DNA of 64,000 nucleotides from Fidelibacterota bacterium (GTDB lineage Bacteria; Fidelibacterota; Marinisomatia; SCGC-AAA003-L08; TS1B11), in contig SCKJ01000001.1 of assembly GCA_004124875.1 (NCBI GenBank), positions 434,001 to 498,000 on the forward strand, written 5' to 3'. The translations under genes were made by a program, and so were the position numbers. This document shows, piece after piece, positions 17,491 through 25,334 of this stretch. Positions within the stretch are counted from its first letter, which is position 1; each line of letters opens with the position of its first letter. A model generated the notes under the pieces. That model saw only the letters and a list, made by a program, of their open reading frames with translations, was not told where the DNA came from and did not search any database.

Positions 17491-18558
17491 CTAGGTCGTT
17501 TGGGCCTTGAGCAGGTGCTTGATCTCGCGGAAACCGACCAGCCGGTTCTCCAGCTCCCACCACAGGTGCAGCCGGGCCGACTTCAGGCTTTGCCAGAACG
17601 TAAAGGTGGTGACTTTCTGGAAAAACGGGTTCTCCCGGTAGGCCTTCTGCAGCAGATAATTGGGAATTTTCGGCGCGAGGTGATGGATATGATGGAAGCC
17701 GATATTGCCGGTGAACCATTGCAGCAGTTTGGGCAGCTTATAGTAGGAACTGCCGTAGAAGCTCATGGTGGCGTAGTCCCATTCCTCGCTGCGGGCCCAG
17801 ACGGCGCCCTCGTACTGATGCTGCACATAAAACATCCACACCCCCACCAAGCCTGCCATGATAAACAGCGGCAGCTGGATGATAAGCACCGCTTTGAGGC
17901 CAATCCACAATGACAGGCCCGTAATGGCCGCCGCCAGGGCGAGGTTGGTCCAGATGACGCTCCACTGCTCGCGCGAGCGCTGCTTTTTGATGCGGAACCT
18001 GTAGATCACCAGGAAAATCCACGCCGGACCAATGAGCAGCATGACCAGCGGGTGGCGGTAAAGGCGGTAGCCGAGCCGCCGGGACCGTGGGGCGGCCAGG
18101 TATTCCTCCACCGTCATGGTCCATACATCGCCGCCGGTGCCGCGCTTGTTGAGGTCGCCGGAGTTGGCATGGTGGATGGCATGCTCGTGCCGCCACCGGA
18201 AATAGGGGGTAAAGGTGAGCGTCGCCGTCATAAAGCCCACGGCCGTGTTGGCCCATCTTTCCTTGAAAAACGACCCATGCCCGCAATCGTGATTGATGAT
18301 GAAGATGCGCACTAAAAATCCCGCCACCAGGGGCATGAGCGCCAAGGTCAGCCAGTAGCTCACTGCCAGTAACTGGTACAGCGCCACCCACCCGATGACG
18401 TACAGCGTCAGCGTGCTGAGCAGCTGCCACAGCGATTTGGGCAGCGTCGGCGCCTGGTACTTGGCCAGCCACTCCTGCCAGGGGGCCCCATGCAGCTGCT
18501 GCTTGAGCTCGGCCAGGCTGGGGAAATTGCTCTCAGATGCCGGGGAAGTAAAAATCAT
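17491..18558 (-). CDS. Membrane fatty acid desaturase
   Basis: A 355-residue integral-membrane di-iron desaturase. The three histidine boxes are present: HDCGHGSFF (near residue 90), HEHAIHHANSGD (near 125) and GFHHIHHL (near 290), with HQYEGAVW between the last two. Long hydrophobic segments at about residues 50-90 and 165-240 fit four transmembrane helices. It resembles acyl-lipid delta-12/omega-6 type enzymes, which introduce double bonds into membrane lipid acyl chains and help adapt fluidity to cold. The exact regiospecificity cannot be deduced. It is monocistronic, with the start at ATG 18,558. Confidence 0.93.
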   Translation of the reverse strand: MIFTSPASESNFPSLAELKQQLHGAPWQEWLAKYQAPTLPKSLWQLLSTLTLYVIGWVALYQLLAVSYWLTLALMPLVAGFLVRIFIINHDCGHGSFFKERWANTAVGFMTATLTFTPYFRWRHEHAIHHANSGDLNKRGTGGDVWTMTVEEYLAAPRSRRLGYRLYRHPLVMLLIGPAWIFLVIYRFRIKKQRSREQWSVIWTNLALAAAITGLSLWIGLKAVLIIQLPLFIMAGLVGVWMFYVQHQYEGAVWARSEEWDYATMSFYGSSYYKLPKLLQWFTGNIGFHHIHHLAPKIPNYLLQKAYRENPFFQKVTTFTFWQSLKSARLHLWWELENRLVGFREIKHLLKAQTT

Positions 18559-18792
18559 GTCGGGTCGCTTTCAGTGGGAAATCTGCGGGTGTCAGTTATC
18601 ATCTCTGGACGATGGGGAAATTAACATGTTTTTTACCCCGCGCGGCCCAATTTATCTGCCTGGCGGAGTCGGGCGCAAGGGGAGGCAACTGACTGAAGTT
18701 AGCGCTCCGTAAAATGTTCCCCGTCAGCGCCGACAGGATGGACCACCCCTGGCCAAACTCGAAACTTGCAACCTGAGACTTGGAACTCCCCC

Positions 18793-19383
18793 CTACTCCC
18801 TGAAGTAGTAGTTCAGGGTGAAGTTCGTCATCAGGGCCGAGAGGATGGTCCGGCTCTCGGATAAGTAGTTGGCAAAGTCGTCGGTGCGTTCCGTCGAGTG
18901 ATATATCATGTTCAAGGCCGCCTCGCTGCCCACGGAGAACTGGTCGGAGAGAAAATACTCCGCGCCGAAGCCGAAGGTCAGCCCGATGAGGTCGAGGGCG
19001 TCCCGGAGCTCCTTCTTGTCGGACTCACTAAACTCCGAGCCGTTGACCACCGGCAGCAGGTAGAAGACCTCCGCCAGCGTGTAGCTGCGCAGGTCGCCGT
19101 TACGGGCGCCCAGCACCCGGATGCCAACCTTGGGTATGAACAGGTGGATGGAGAAGTCGTAATCGCCCGAATCGTAGTCGTCGCTCCAGCTGCTCTTGTA
19201 TGACAGGGAGAAATAGCCGAGCGCAACGCTGGGCACGATGGTCCTGCCCCCCATGGACCTGGCGCCCAACAGGATCTGCGCGTGGGATATGGGCGCGCCG
19301 CGCTTGAAACTCAGGTTGGGCGGTTGGGCCACGAGCCCCGTAACCATGCCAGCCAGCACGAAGGGTAATATTCTTTTAACCAT
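18793..19383 (-). CDS. Small outer-membrane beta-barrel protein
   Basis: A 196-residue protein with a signal peptide (KRILPFVLAGMVTGLVAQ) and a body typical of an eight-stranded barrel: strands such as SVALGYFSLSYKSSW, IPKVGIRVLGAR, LTFGFGAEYFLSDQFSVGSEAAL and the closing FTLNYYFRE, with the aromatic-rich C-terminus used by the BAM machinery. The function is not known; similar proteins are often labelled OmpW/porin-family. It is single on the minus strand, starting at 19,383. Confidence 0.72.
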   Translation of the reverse strand: MVKRILPFVLAGMVTGLVAQPPNLSFKRGAPISHAQILLGARSMGGRTIVPSVALGYFSLSYKSSWSDDYDSGDYDFSIHLFIPKVGIRVLGARNGDLRSYTLAEVFYLLPVVNGSEFSESDKKELRDALDLIGLTFGFGAEYFLSDQFSVGSEAALNMIYHSTERTDDFANYLSESRTILSALMTNFTLNYYFRE

Positions 19384-19663
19384 GATCAGCCCCTTTAGGT
19401 TGTCTGATGAATCGTGGAATGACGAATTGCCGATTCGTCCGCAGGTAATGTAGCCTTGCAGCAGGAAACAGTTGTCACGGCGGTGTCAAGAAATTGTAAA
19501 AAGAGGGTCATGGCGATTGGGGCCGGAGTAGGAAAGAAGATTGAAAATATTCCGGTCACCTGTTTCTGCACGCAGATTTCAGCGTCCCGGCAATTCGCTG
19601 CCATTCCCCTGCGATAACCGGACTCGAAACGAGCAACTTGTAGCCTGCCGCCCTGCGGTGGCC

Positions 19664-19909
19664 TCACCGCCTGTACAGCAGCGCCATGCTGACGCACTGG
19701 TTCTTGTAGTTTGACTCGGGATCGAGGTTGGCGATTACGTCCCTCAGCCCGACATAGATGTTGCTGCGCAGGGCCAGGCGGGGCGACAGCGTTATGTCGA
19801 AGCCCAACAGCAGCTGCGTATCGAGGTTGAACAGCCGCTCTCCGGCTCGAATGCTGGAACCGGCGAATCCGTCGGGAATATTTCTGATAACCGATCTTCT
19901 GCTGCCTAC
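19664..19909 (-). pseudogene. C-terminal remnant of an outer-membrane barrel gene
   Basis: The minus strand reads AGERLFNLDTQLLLGF, then DITLSPRLALRSNIYVGLRD and ends SMALLYRR with a TGA stop at 19,664, the pattern of the last strands of an outer-membrane barrel. In the same frame there is a stop (TAG) about 80 codons upstream and no usable start or signal peptide, so only the C-terminal part survives. The break lies within 20 bases of the left att repeat, in low-complexity DNA with two near copies of CTGCCTACTG. Confidence 0.55.
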
Positions 19910-19927
19910 TGCCGCTGCCTACTGGAA

Positions 19928-19972
19928 AGTGGGCCCTCCAGGATTCGAACCTGGAACCGACGGATTATGAGT
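19928..19972. repeat. attL: left 45-bp direct repeat with tRNA 3' fragment
   Basis: Identical over 45 bases to 57,657-57,701. Positions 19,930-19,972 correspond to the last 43 bases of the tRNA gene (minus strand), from the anticodon loop to the discriminator base. The 5' half is absent, so this is the displaced original 3' end of the target tRNA gene. Inside the element it reads on into the 16-codon tail that would end the integrase in the circular form. Confidence 0.9.
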
Positions 19973-20016
19973 TCCAAGTCTTCTCCTCGACAAAAGAAAA
20001 ATAGCGACAAAAAAGG

Positions 20017-20295
20017 ATGACAACCAAGCCTCTAGATCGGATTGTGATTTCTGGCTCAAGACCAGCACATGCGGGCTACGGCTTGAAAGGACAATTGTTG
20101 TCTATGGAAGAGGACGAGCAGGTTGCTATGGCGTCGCTATTGGCATGCAATTCGCCCTGGGTCAGCTCGAGTAGTGGGGTTCGGATCGGTGGAGGGACTC
20201 GACGTCATTACCAAAAGATTTGGACGCCACCTCCCCCACTCTCCTTTAAGCTACTATTTCCTCCCGTAAAAATCACGCGAAGCTTGGTGGATTGA
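20017..20295 (+). CDS. Unknown protein, coupled to integrase in the circular form
   Basis: A 92-residue unknown protein with a proline run (WTPPPPLSF) and an acidic EEDEQV motif that recurs in the product of the gene ending at 21,532. Its ATG (20,017) overlaps the TGA (20,018-20,020) that would end the integrase frame if the element ends were joined, so in the excised circle it would be translationally coupled to the integrase. AAAAAAGG precedes the start. In the integrated state no upstream gene reaches it. That coupling is the main reason to accept it as real; the sequence itself has no domain I recognise. Confidence 0.5.
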   Translation: MTTKPLDRIVISGSRPAHAGYGLKGQLLSMEEDEQVAMASLLACNSPWVSSSSGVRIGGGTRRHYQKIWTPPPPLSFKLLFPPVKITRSLVD

Positions 20296-20355
20296 ATTGC
20301 TTTCAAGAACCGAATCGATGGTCCTGAACTATTTTGATTAACGAAGGAACCAATC

Positions 20356-20871
20356 ATGAGTAATACAGATAATACACCATCCACGCTAACTGTTGATGAA
20401 GCAGAACAGATGAGAGCTGCGATGCTTAATCTACCAAATGTCCCGTCGGAACAAGACGACTGGTCCAGACAGCAGGCTGCTGAGGCAAAAAGCTCGTTCA
20501 TCCGTCTTATTAGTATTTCAATTGATCCAACCCAAACCGGGTATGATTTTGCTATCGAAACTGTTGAGTTTCGCTACCGTGGATTCTTCCGATACTTGGG
20601 TTTCTCAAGCTTCACAAAATGGTGCAAGCGATACAATTTCTCCCCCCGCACCATCGCCAAATACTTGAAGACCTATTATGAGTTGTCAGAGGATCGCTCA
20701 GTCTTTCTGGAGGTGTACCAGCATTTAAGCCCATGGAAAATAGAGAAGCTGGTTAAGCCCATACTTGCAGATGAGCCCAAGCAGGCAAATCCCAGCAGTA
20801 GTCCTGAAGAACTAACGGACTGGCTCGAATGGAAATGGGATCTTGAGTCTCGCTTGGAAACGGCAAAATAA
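20356..20871 (+). CDS. Unknown protein with possible helix-turn-helix
   Basis: A 171-residue cytoplasmic protein. The central stretch FTKWCKRYNFSPRTIAKYLKTYYEL has the spacing of a helix-turn-helix (helix, turn around SPRT, recognition-like helix), similar in feel to phage and plasmid proteins that carry a short HTH after an aromatic-rich segment. The C-terminus is acidic and Trp-rich. GAAGGA lies eight bases before the ATG. It is followed by the next gene with a small overlap or gap depending on the start. No family is recognised, so a DNA-binding role is inference. Confidence 0.6.
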   Translation: MSNTDNTPSTLTVDEAEQMRAAMLNLPNVPSEQDDWSRQQAAEAKSSFIRLISISIDPTQTGYDFAIETVEFRYRGFFRYLGFSSFTKWCKRYNFSPRTIAKYLKTYYELSEDRSVFLEVYQHLSPWKIEKLVKPILADEPKQANPSSSPEELTDWLEWKWDLESRLETAK

Positions 20872-20932
20872 ATTGACACACCCGCGGACATTCCCTGCAA
20901 ATACTGCCAGCTCGCAAGAAGAGGACGAGCAG

Positions 20933-21532
20933 GTGAAAACGCCTGGAAAGCACTTCCAGGAGAGTCGATTGGACGCGATCCCACCTATCTTTCGGGACCC
21001 GCATCAACGATTGCTCTACAACTTCTATCCACCACCACCAATCACTTTTCCCGTAACAGACGGTGAAATCGAACAGTTCCCGCGGTTCTTTTCGATGAAG
21101 ACCGTTGATGGACTCAAGCATCGGTTTAGAAAGAGAAGAAGCTTGTACCGGCAATGGTCGCGAGAGGTTGCCAGTAACGCAAGACGTCCAGGCCGCGGCA
21201 AACATATTTTCGTTCTCAAGCCGGAAACCATGAACCGGCTCCTCGATGCAATGGAGTCAATACAGTCGGCCGGGAGTGCGAATGCTCAAGAAGCGCTGTG
21301 GGCAATGTATTTCCAGGGAAAAAATTTTGATGAGATCGAATTGGTAATCAGTAAAAAAACTATTACGCGATTATTAATTCGTGCAGAGAGGATTGTGGGT
21401 GTGATACCTGAGGATGCGCCTGAGGGTCTCACGATTGGTATCCCCACAATCAAACTATCCTATCAGATGTTGAGGTGCGGTAGGGACGGGATATTTGATA
21501 TTCAGCAATACTTTCGTGGGCGTGTGTTTTAA
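20933..21532 (+). CDS. Unknown basic protein with proline motif
   Basis: About 199 residues from GTG 20,933, which has AAGAGG eight bases upstream; a TTG at 20,843 would extend it by 30 residues and overlap the preceding gene. The protein has YPPPPITFPV near its start, then a strongly basic region (HRFRKRRSLYRQWSRE and NARRPGRGKH), and an Ala/Leu-rich second half with ISKKTITRLLIRAERI that could be a helix-turn-helix. The 17 bases at the GTG (GAAGAGGACGAGCAGGT) are repeated exactly at 20,107-20,123 in the first gene. Nucleic-acid binding is plausible from the charge; no family is recognised. Confidence 0.55.
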   Translation: MKTPGKHFQESRLDAIPPIFRDPHQRLLYNFYPPPPITFPVTDGEIEQFPRFFSMKTVDGLKHRFRKRRSLYRQWSREVASNARRPGRGKHIFVLKPETMNRLLDAMESIQSAGSANAQEALWAMYFQGKNFDEIELVISKKTITRLLIRAERIVGVIPEDAPEGLTIGIPTIKLSYQMLRCGRDGIFDIQQYFRGRVF

Positions 21533-21534
21533 TT

Positions 21535-21699
21535 ATGATGAACCTTTGGCTGATGAATGATCAACCTGTCCGATTCGACATGCTCTATGAAAAGCATGTC
21601 ATTTTCGACACGAATATTTTGATGGAAACCCAAATGGATGTGGACCATAGGAACCGGAGATCAATCAATATCAATCTGAAAGGACCTACCGATGGATGA
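21535..21699 (+). CDS. Possible small protein (54 residues)
   Basis: An open frame of 54 codons (starting MMNLWLMNDQPVRFDML) fills the gap between two genes and ends by overlapping the next start (TGA at 21,697-21,699, next ATG at 21,692). It starts three bases after the preceding stop with no clear ribosome-binding site. It also contains an eight-base hairpin GACATGCT/AGCATGTC at 21,577-21,600. It could instead be an untranslated spacer with a weak terminator. Confidence 0.3.
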   Translation: MMNLWLMNDQPVRFDMLYEKHVIFDTNILMETQMDVDHRNRRSININLKGPTDG

Positions 21700-22234
21700 C
21701 ATAGCAACGCTTCCCAGAATAATCGAAGGCACGCTCCACCGTACGCTGACGGACGAGGACCTGAAGGCCATATTTAGAATCAAAAGTTTCTGGTCGCTGT
21801 ATTACGCCTCTCTCGTGATTACAGGAATTCGGCCTGTGGATTTGGCGATGCTATGCCAGTGGAATCTCAACCGGGAGGGGAGCAACATCGGGTACTACAG
21901 ACAAGGGACAACGGAGCATCGGGAAGTATCAGTGCCACCCAATTTCCTTAATCTGTTCCCCGAGGATAGACCCAACGACGAGCCGCTCTTCCCGGCACTC
22001 TATTCTGATATCGATGATTTCGAGTTTCGTTCGGAGCAACTCAACGAAAACCTCGGGCCAGTCGCTGATTTTCTTGAGGCTCTCTTGGCTGCCGCAGGAA
22101 GGCCAGTCGCGTCCCTGATGGCCTTCAAGGTGACGCACGATGAAGCGCAGCAGGGCGAAAACGATGTACTCTACCAAATTCTCATCTCACGCCTCAATGA
22201 TGCGAGGGGTGTTTTTGAGATGCCCCAATCGTAA
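21692..22234 (+). CDS. Tyrosine-recombinase-like protein lacking half of the active site
   Basis: A 180-residue protein. SLYYASLVITGIRPVDLAML (about residues 35-53) matches box I of tyrosine recombinases, with Arg47 in the place of the first catalytic arginine. It is followed by a beta-hairpin-like GYYRQGTTEHREVSVPP and a 'LFP' segment, as in integrase catalytic domains. The expected H-x-x-R box, GH/W and tyrosine nucleophile are not visible in the remaining 80 residues, and there is no N-terminal core-binding domain. AAAGGA is eight bases before the ATG, so it looks translated rather than decayed. It may be a directionality or regulatory factor derived from a recombinase. Confidence 0.5.
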   Translation: MDDIATLPRIIEGTLHRTLTDEDLKAIFRIKSFWSLYYASLVITGIRPVDLAMLCQWNLNREGSNIGYYRQGTTEHREVSVPPNFLNLFPEDRPNDEPLFPALYSDIDDFEFRSEQLNENLGPVADFLEALLAAAGRPVASLMAFKVTHDEAQQGENDVLYQILISRLNDARGVFEMPQS

Positions 22235-22265
22235 TGAGTGAATCATTCAGACTAGGGAGATGAGC

Positions 22266-22886
22266 ATGAAGATCATCGATCCAATCAACGTCCAAACCTT
22301 TGATCTCAGGGAAGCAATCTCGAGCCTGATCGGGGCTCGACTGCAACTCGGCCAAACCTTGTATTTTACATTTCAGACGATCAACAAGAATATGAAAAAG
22401 CACAAATACACACTTGCGCAATTTCTGAGAATTATCTCATTTTCTTACCCCCGGATGTCAAGACGATCCTTATCACGAAGCTACCGCGTGTTCGAGCGGC
22501 TTGTTGTCGAATGTGGCTTTTGGATCACTGATTTGCAGGAGATCGATTTTATCCTGATGTCAAAAGTTGCCGAATGCCGGAACATCATGGCCCTAACCCG
22601 CCGAGAGATTATCGTGCAAATCCGTGATCGGACAGAGGCCGGCGACTCGTATGCCCAGATCTCGAAGAAACTGGACGGAATCCTAGCCCACTATCGGGAA
22701 CATCCACCACGCATACCCGAGGGAGTGCTAGATTTCGACCACCGCCTTTCGGACGTTAAAATGCATTTCAACCTCACGGATTCAGCGAAAGACCCACCTC
22801 CAGCCCCACTCAATGTACCGATGGATTTTCCGGGATTAGATCTACCTCGCGTTGTCCTTCCTTGGGATAAACCGGAACCTGAATGA
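22266..22886 (+). CDS. Unknown protein with proline-rich C-terminus
   Basis: About 206 residues. The start at 22,266 is preferred to 22,260 because GGGAG ends six bases before it. The middle (TLAQFLRIISFSYPRMSRRSLSRSYR) is basic and helical; EIIVQIRDRTEAGDSYAQISKKLD looks like a helix-turn-helix of resolvase type ('G.S...I...L'). The last 50 residues are proline-rich (DPPPAPLNVPMDFPGLDLP) and acidic. It closes the left-end block of same-strand genes of the element. A DNA-binding role is inferred only from the helical spacing. Confidence 0.55.
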   Translation: MKIIDPINVQTFDLREAISSLIGARLQLGQTLYFTFQTINKNMKKHKYTLAQFLRIISFSYPRMSRRSLSRSYRVFERLVVECGFWITDLQEIDFILMSKVAECRNIMALTRREIIVQIRDRTEAGDSYAQISKKLDGILAHYREHPPRIPEGVLDFDHRLSDVKMHFNLTDSAKDPPPAPLNVPMDFPGLDLPRVVLPWDKPEPE

Positions 22887-23268
22887 ATCCATCGGGCCAC
22901 CTGCGATTTCTTCTATCGGAAGATTGGTCTTGATAGATGGGCCTCCTGAGCCCGCAAACCTTTCCTCTTTTTCCTGAGAAGGGCCGAATCTGTGCCAACA
23001 GTGGCTCATTTTTTGGCGACTTAATTATGGTTATTCACACTGAATACGTACTCACAATTCACAGGGTACCGTTCTCATCAGAAATTGTGAGCCCCATCAC
23101 ATTGGCTTCGCAGTTTGATTGCTCTGTTGATAAGTATGAGTTACATTCGCGTAGTTGGCCGGAACAATTTAGTATTGTTGTTAAACAGGTTCCAGGGAGA
23201 CGGAAATTTTTGCCTTTTACAGTCCTGCGAGGCAACCTGCTTCAGCAGCGAGATCTATAAAAAGATCG
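22887..23268. other. Intergenic region before the cohesin/dockerin operon
   Basis: About 380 bases without a convincing gene. A frame from 22,937 to 23,260 is open but has no ribosome-binding site or recognisable product. The region must contain the promoter of the following three-gene operon; I could not place it. Confidence 0.45.
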
Positions 23269-24516
23269 TTGTCTCTGCTAATATTTGCGACAACCCTTCT
23301 CGCACAAGAAAAACCTACCCTCGCTGTACTTGAATTCGATGGCTTTGGTATTTCTGCACCCGAAATCGCTGCATTAACAAATCGTCTGCGCACCAACATG
23401 ACACAACTCGGTACCTACCGGATTGTAGAACGTGGTTTGATGATTGAGATAATGAAAGAGCAGGATTTTCAACTTGCAGGCTGTACTTCAGATGAATGTG
23501 CCGTGGAGATCGGCCAACTATTGGGCGTCCAACTTATGCTTTCTGGCAGTATTGGAAAGGTAGGCAATACCTGGACAATTGAGATGCGCTTGGTGGATGT
23601 TGAGACGGGTCAAGCAATTAAGTCAACTTTCTATGATACGCAAGGATCAATAGATATTGTGCTCACCGAGGGAATGGGGTCTGCAGCTCGCAGAATATCA
23701 GGTCTCGATGCTGTCGAGATATCTACAGTTACGGCTGGGCCAATAGATGCCCCCACACCAAGGCCGGCTGTGGTGAGCATTCAGACCAATCCTGTGGGCG
23801 CAGTCATTTTTGTGAATGATATAGACCGTGGTGTTACACCAATGGACGCCTTCGTAATTCCTGCCGGCAGCAATCAGAAGATCACGGCACGTCTTGATCG
23901 TTTTCATCCTGTTGATACTACGCTCTCAGGCCAGTCTGGAGAACTATTGATTCTAAAATTGTCTCTAAAACCGATGAACGGATACATCGCCTTCGATGGC
24001 ACAGAAGGATCATTAGTGAAAATTGGCGGAAGGGCCATAGGCAAAACGCCAATTCCTAATGAGGAGTTGCAGATGGGAACCTATGCTCTGGCCATCAGCA
24101 AACCCGCACACTACACGTTCAGGGCCAATGCTACAGTGCTTTATGATCATATCACCACCGTCGATTATGTGCTGAAGACAATACCAAAGGCGCCAGCCGT
24201 AGTTTTATCTACTATTCTGCCTGGAAGTGGCCAACTCTACCACGGTCAAAAGCGAGGATTATTTTTTCTGGCTGCCTCAGTAGGGCTAGCATACCTAGGC
24301 TATAATGAGCATCTGATACTACAGGATAACGAGCGCCGATATCTCTCCTATCTGCAAGAGTATAACAACGAGACCGATATCGATGCCGCCCTACAGAAGC
24401 GTGCCCTCGCTCAGTTCAGATTCGATGCCATGCTAACTGCCGGGCGTCAGCGGGATCTATACATCACCAGTTTAGGTGGCCTGTGGACCATCAATATTCT
24501 GGACATTGTTTTCTGA
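23269..24516 (+). CDS. CsgG/FlgO-like domain plus PEGA-type surface protein
   Basis: About 415 residues. The N-terminus is hydrophobic (LLIFATTLLAQ) and ends like a signal peptide. Residues 15-150 form a CsgG-like domain (TLAVLEFDGF, RTNMTQLGTYRIVERGLM, GVQLMLSGSIG). A PEGA-like repeat follows (IQTNPVGAVIFVNDIDRGVTP), then a second, weaker one, and the C-terminus has a hydrophobic pair around LPGSGQLYHGQKRGLFFLAASVGLAYLGY typical of DUF5683-like membrane tails. The start is uncertain: TTG 23,269 is the only standard codon, yet in-frame residues RSIKR just upstream would complete the signal peptide. Its stop overlaps the next start (TGATG), so it heads a coupled operon for surface presentation. 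Confidence 0.72.
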   Translation: MSLLIFATTLLAQEKPTLAVLEFDGFGISAPEIAALTNRLRTNMTQLGTYRIVERGLMIEIMKEQDFQLAGCTSDECAVEIGQLLGVQLMLSGSIGKVGNTWTIEMRLVDVETGQAIKSTFYDTQGSIDIVLTEGMGSAARRISGLDAVEISTVTAGPIDAPTPRPAVVSIQTNPVGAVIFVNDIDRGVTPMDAFVIPAGSNQKITARLDRFHPVDTTLSGQSGELLILKLSLKPMNGYIAFDGTEGSLVKIGGRAIGKTPIPNEELQMGTYALAISKPAHYTFRANATVLYDHITTVDYVLKTIPKAPAVVLSTILPGSGQLYHGQKRGLFFLAASVGLAYLGYNEHLILQDNERRYLSYLQEYNNETDIDAALQKRALAQFRFDAMLTAGRQRDLYITSLGGLWTINILDIVF

Positions 24517-25334
24517 TGGCACCCCTGCGATACTTGATTCCGTGCGGAGTAGTGCTTCTGGCAACTTGTGCAAAATATCCCTCGGAACCCGGCTTTGACA
24601 ATCCCGTCATCCCTGGTGACCCCAACTATGAGGCTCCTCAAACAACTATTCTGTCGGGCCCAGCAGAGGCTTCAGTGATTGACTCCCACACGGTGACGTT
24701 CGTCTGGGCGGGAAACAGGAATGAGATGCAGTTCACCTATCAGCTGAATGAGACAAGCTGGTCGGGATGGAATACTGACACAAGCATGGCCCTCCAGTAT
24801 CTGGATGAGGGGGCATACACATTTGCCGTTAAAGGCCGATATATCTCTGGCGTCGAGGAAGATTTAGCCGTTAGCCGTGCATTCACAATCGACGACATTC
24901 ACGGGCCTGCCCTGCGGCTCTACCCAAGATTGAAACAGACCGGCCTGTTCATGTCAAACTCTCTCGAAATCATGCTTGAAGAGGTGACTGATGTTATGAT
25001 TGTAGCGGTGACCCTTTCCTTTGATCCCGCCAAGCTGGAAGTTAATCAGATCGAGGTATATGTTGACGAGCGTTCGATCCTGAAGACCTCTGGGGGCACG
25101 GTTATCCCGTTTTGGTCTATCGACAACTCTGCCGGAACAGCCTCGGTGGATGTGGCAACAGTCACTGGTTCTCCGGCCGGGGTTTCAGGTACTGGCGCTA
25201 TCGCCAAAATCTATTTTACAGCCAAGGGAAGTGGCCAGTTCATTATCAGCGCGGAGGAGTCCTCTATTCGCGATCCCAGCAACAATGAAATCACGATCAC
25301 TGAATTTGTAGGAGCACTGGTGACCATCAAGTGA
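24516..25334 (+). CDS. Cohesin-domain lipoprotein
   Basis: A 272-residue lipoprotein. The signal ends VVLLATC, so the Cys is lipidated and the protein sits in the membrane. Residues 40-130 form an Ig/FN3-like domain (TVTFVWAGNRNEMQFTYQL). The C-terminal 130 residues are a cohesin-type fold: VMIVAVTLSFDPAKLEV, then GVSGTGAIAKIYFTAKGSG and the closing SIRDPSNNEITI. Cohesins bind dockerins; the next gene, whose GTG start overlaps this stop (GTGA), encodes a dockerin-like module. I infer a membrane-anchored receptor for that giant protein. It is translationally coupled on both sides. Confidence 0.78.
   Translation: MAPLRYLIPCGVVLLATCAKYPSEPGFDNPVIPGDPNYEAPQTTILSGPAEASVIDSHTVTFVWAGNRNEMQFTYQLNETSWSGWNTDTSMALQYLDEGAYTFAVKGRYISGVEEDLAVSRAFTIDDIHGPALRLYPRLKQTGLFMSNSLEIMLEEVTDVMIVAVTLSFDPAKLEVNQIEVYVDERSILKTSGGTVIPFWSIDNSAGTASVDVATVTGSPAGVSGTGAIAKIYFTAKGSGQFIISAEESSIRDPSNNEITITEFVGALVTIK

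Noticed and set aside
18752-19645. Dispersed CTCGAAAC/GCAACTTG-type strings near 18,755 and 19,617
   Set aside because: They look like degenerate intergenic repeats but two weak copies are not enough to define a family.
19664-19927. Outer-membrane remnant as a gene disrupted by the island itself
   Set aside because: The island target is the tRNA; the truncated barrel ends before the att repeat and carries its own upstream stop, so its loss is probably an older event.
22937-23260. 107-codon frame before the cohesin operon
   Set aside because: No start signal or recognisable product.
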